Positions 4,927 to 5,733 of a DNA stretch of 5,733 bases are shown piece by piece. The notes beneath the pieces are model-generated. The model made no database searches. It saw only the letters and a list, made by a program, of their open reading frames with translations, and was not told the DNA's origin. Numbering within the stretch: position 1 is the first letter of the stretch; each line of letters opens with the position of its first letter. Both the position numbers and the translations under genes were made by a program. The stretch comes from Mollicutes bacterium (GTDB lineage Bacteria; Bacillota_I; Bacilli_A; RF39; UBA660), in NCBI GenBank assembly GCA_003566505.1, contig PXDA01000033.1, positions 1 through 5,733 on the forward strand, given 5' to 3'.

Positions 4927-4955
4927 TCGTAATGTTTATGTTTTTTTGTTATAAT
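4927..4955 (+). promoter_or_regulatory. Promoter of the right-edge lipoprotein gene
   Basis: A perfect TATAAT (4950-4955) preceded by TGT as an extended -10. The -35 region TCGTAA (4927-4932) is poor. Runs of T and A upstream (4911-4925) may act as an AT-rich upstream element. The expected start near 4962 sits at the ribosome site, leaving a leader of about 12 nt. The 15-mer TTTTTTTGTTATAAT (4941-4955) also occurs exactly at 1969-1983. Confidence 0.6.
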
Positions 4956-4973
4956 TATAAAGGTGAATGATAG

Positions 4974-5733
4974 ATGAAGAAAATTATTTTCTTGTTAGTG
5001 TTACTATTAGCTAGTTGTGCACAAGAAGAGGTGCATGAAAACGCAGAAATAAAATTTAAATTTAATGGTGAATTACAAAGCAGCAATGCTTTAGTTTATA
5101 ATGGAGAAGTTTTAGTTCCTCTTACAACTTTGCTTGATAATTTAGAAATAACATATGAGCAGGATGAAAATTATTTTTCTTTTGCTAATATTAAAATTAA
5201 TTTGGATGAGAAAGAAGCCTTAGTTGATGAAGAGAGTACTAGTGATATTGTTTTAGAAAAACAGGATGAAGAGTTTTTAATCGCTTTAACTTTTTTGCTT
5301 GATTATTTTGAATTTAATTATGTGCTTTCTGATGAAAAAATAAATATTGAAACTAATAATAAATTATTAAAACATTATTCAGAAGCACTAGAGGTTTTTA
5401 CACTAGGAGCAACCGCAACTATTATTGATGTGCAAACAGGGGAAACTTTTAAAGTTGTGCGCACTTTTGATTTGCAAAACACGCGAGCTTATGTTGAAAC
5501 AAAAACAGCAGAAGATACCGCTATTTTGTATGCTATTAATGATCGCGAGTGGAATCATATCAGAAGACCGGTAATTGTAGATGTTAATGGAGAATTAATG
5601 GCTGGTTCTTTAACACCGCATCCATGTTCGGGGCGGAATGATCGCCCAGCGGGTCGGTATGTGGATAATCGAAGTGGTCATACTGGTGCCGGAATAAATT
5701 ATGATTCAATTAAAGATAATAATATGGAGGGAA
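4974..5733 (+). CDS. Lipoprotein with stalk-like domain and a conserved C-terminal domain (3' truncated)
   Basis: The frame is open to the window edge: 253 residues are visible and the end is missing. Residues 1-14 are a short type II signal peptide with lipobox L-A-S-C, placing the acylated Cys at 15. Residues about 25-127 resemble copper amine oxidase N-terminal-like (stalk) domains, seen in NALVYNGEVLVPLTTLLDNL (38-57) and a second similar pass near 101-126. Such domains are common in cell-wall-attached Firmicutes proteins. From about 143 onward, ATIIDVQTGETFKVVRTF, then AEDTAILYAI, then RRPVIVDVNGELMAGSLTPHP (197-217) fit a domain I recall from Firmicutes stalk and peptidoglycan-binding proteins, often ending in GHxxIHF, which would lie just beyond the edge. 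Its activity is unknown to me. AAAGGTG (4959-4965) lies 8 nt before the ATG. Expect a surface-anchored cell-wall protein. Confidence 0.8.
   Translation, partial: MKKIIFLLVLLLASCAQEEVHENAEIKFKFNGELQSSNALVYNGEVLVPLTTLLDNLEITYEQDENYFSFANIKINLDEKEALVDEESTSDIVLEKQDEEFLIALTFLLDYFEFNYVLSDEKINIETNNKLLKHYSEALEVFTLGATATIIDVQTGETFKVVRTFDLQNTRAYVETKTAEDTAILYAINDREWNHIRRPVIVDVNGELMAGSLTPHPCSGRNDRPAGRYVDNRSGHTGAGINYDSIKDNNMEG

Noticed and set aside
1..5733. Mycoplasma-type code with UGA as tryptophan
   Set aside because: The Abi_2 gene ends at UGA directly before the next ribosome site, tryptophan is encoded by UGG throughout, and the tRNA-Trp anticodon is CCA.

Overview
The window is strongly AT-rich and looks like a low-GC Gram-positive genome. 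UGA acts as a stop (positions 427-429), every tryptophan codon I checked is UGG, and the only tRNA is tRNA-Trp with anticodon CCA. The code is therefore the standard bacterial one, which argues against Mycoplasma and Spiroplasma. AGGAGG-type ribosome sites, extended -10 promoters, U-tract terminators and two Cys-lipobox lipoproteins fit a member of the Bacilli or a standard-code relative of the mollicutes (Acholeplasma- or Izemoplasma-like). The exact lineage is an inference.

Layout from left to right. (1) Positions 1-1513: the 3' part of an Abi_2-type abortive-infection gene with a HEPN-like R-N-x3-H motif, followed 10 nt later by a membrane-anchored HtrA/DegP-type serine protease. The spacing suggests one transcript. 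(2) Positions 1518-1633: the htrA terminator hairpin, which also holds the promoter of tRNA-Trp(CCA). (3) Positions 1634-2032: about 400 nt with no convincing gene, containing five tandem 10-bp repeats, two hairpins and an extended -10 promoter. (4) Positions 2033-3375: two adjacent but dissimilar GNAT acetyltransferases, then a 67-residue two-helix membrane protein with its own promoter. (5) Positions 3450-4038: a bidirectional terminator and a minus-strand lipoprotein gene. (6) Positions 4095-4893: a Fic-family gene split into two frames at a short T run, behind a promoter covered by a long inverted repeat, ending in a terminator that overlaps the stop codon. (7) Positions 4947-5733: a lipoprotein gene running off the right edge, with a stalk-like N-terminal domain and a conserved C-terminal domain of unknown function.

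No single pathway joins these genes. The themes are envelope proteins (protease, small membrane protein, two lipoproteins), small-molecule or protein acetylation (two GNATs), and two genes of kinds often linked to phage defence or toxin biology (Abi_2 and Fic). The most distinctive signals are non-coding: terminators nested with promoters, very short leaders behind TGTTATAAT elements, the 10-bp repeat array, and the inverted repeat over the Fic promoter. I found no CRISPR array, insertion sequence or clearly new multi-gene system.
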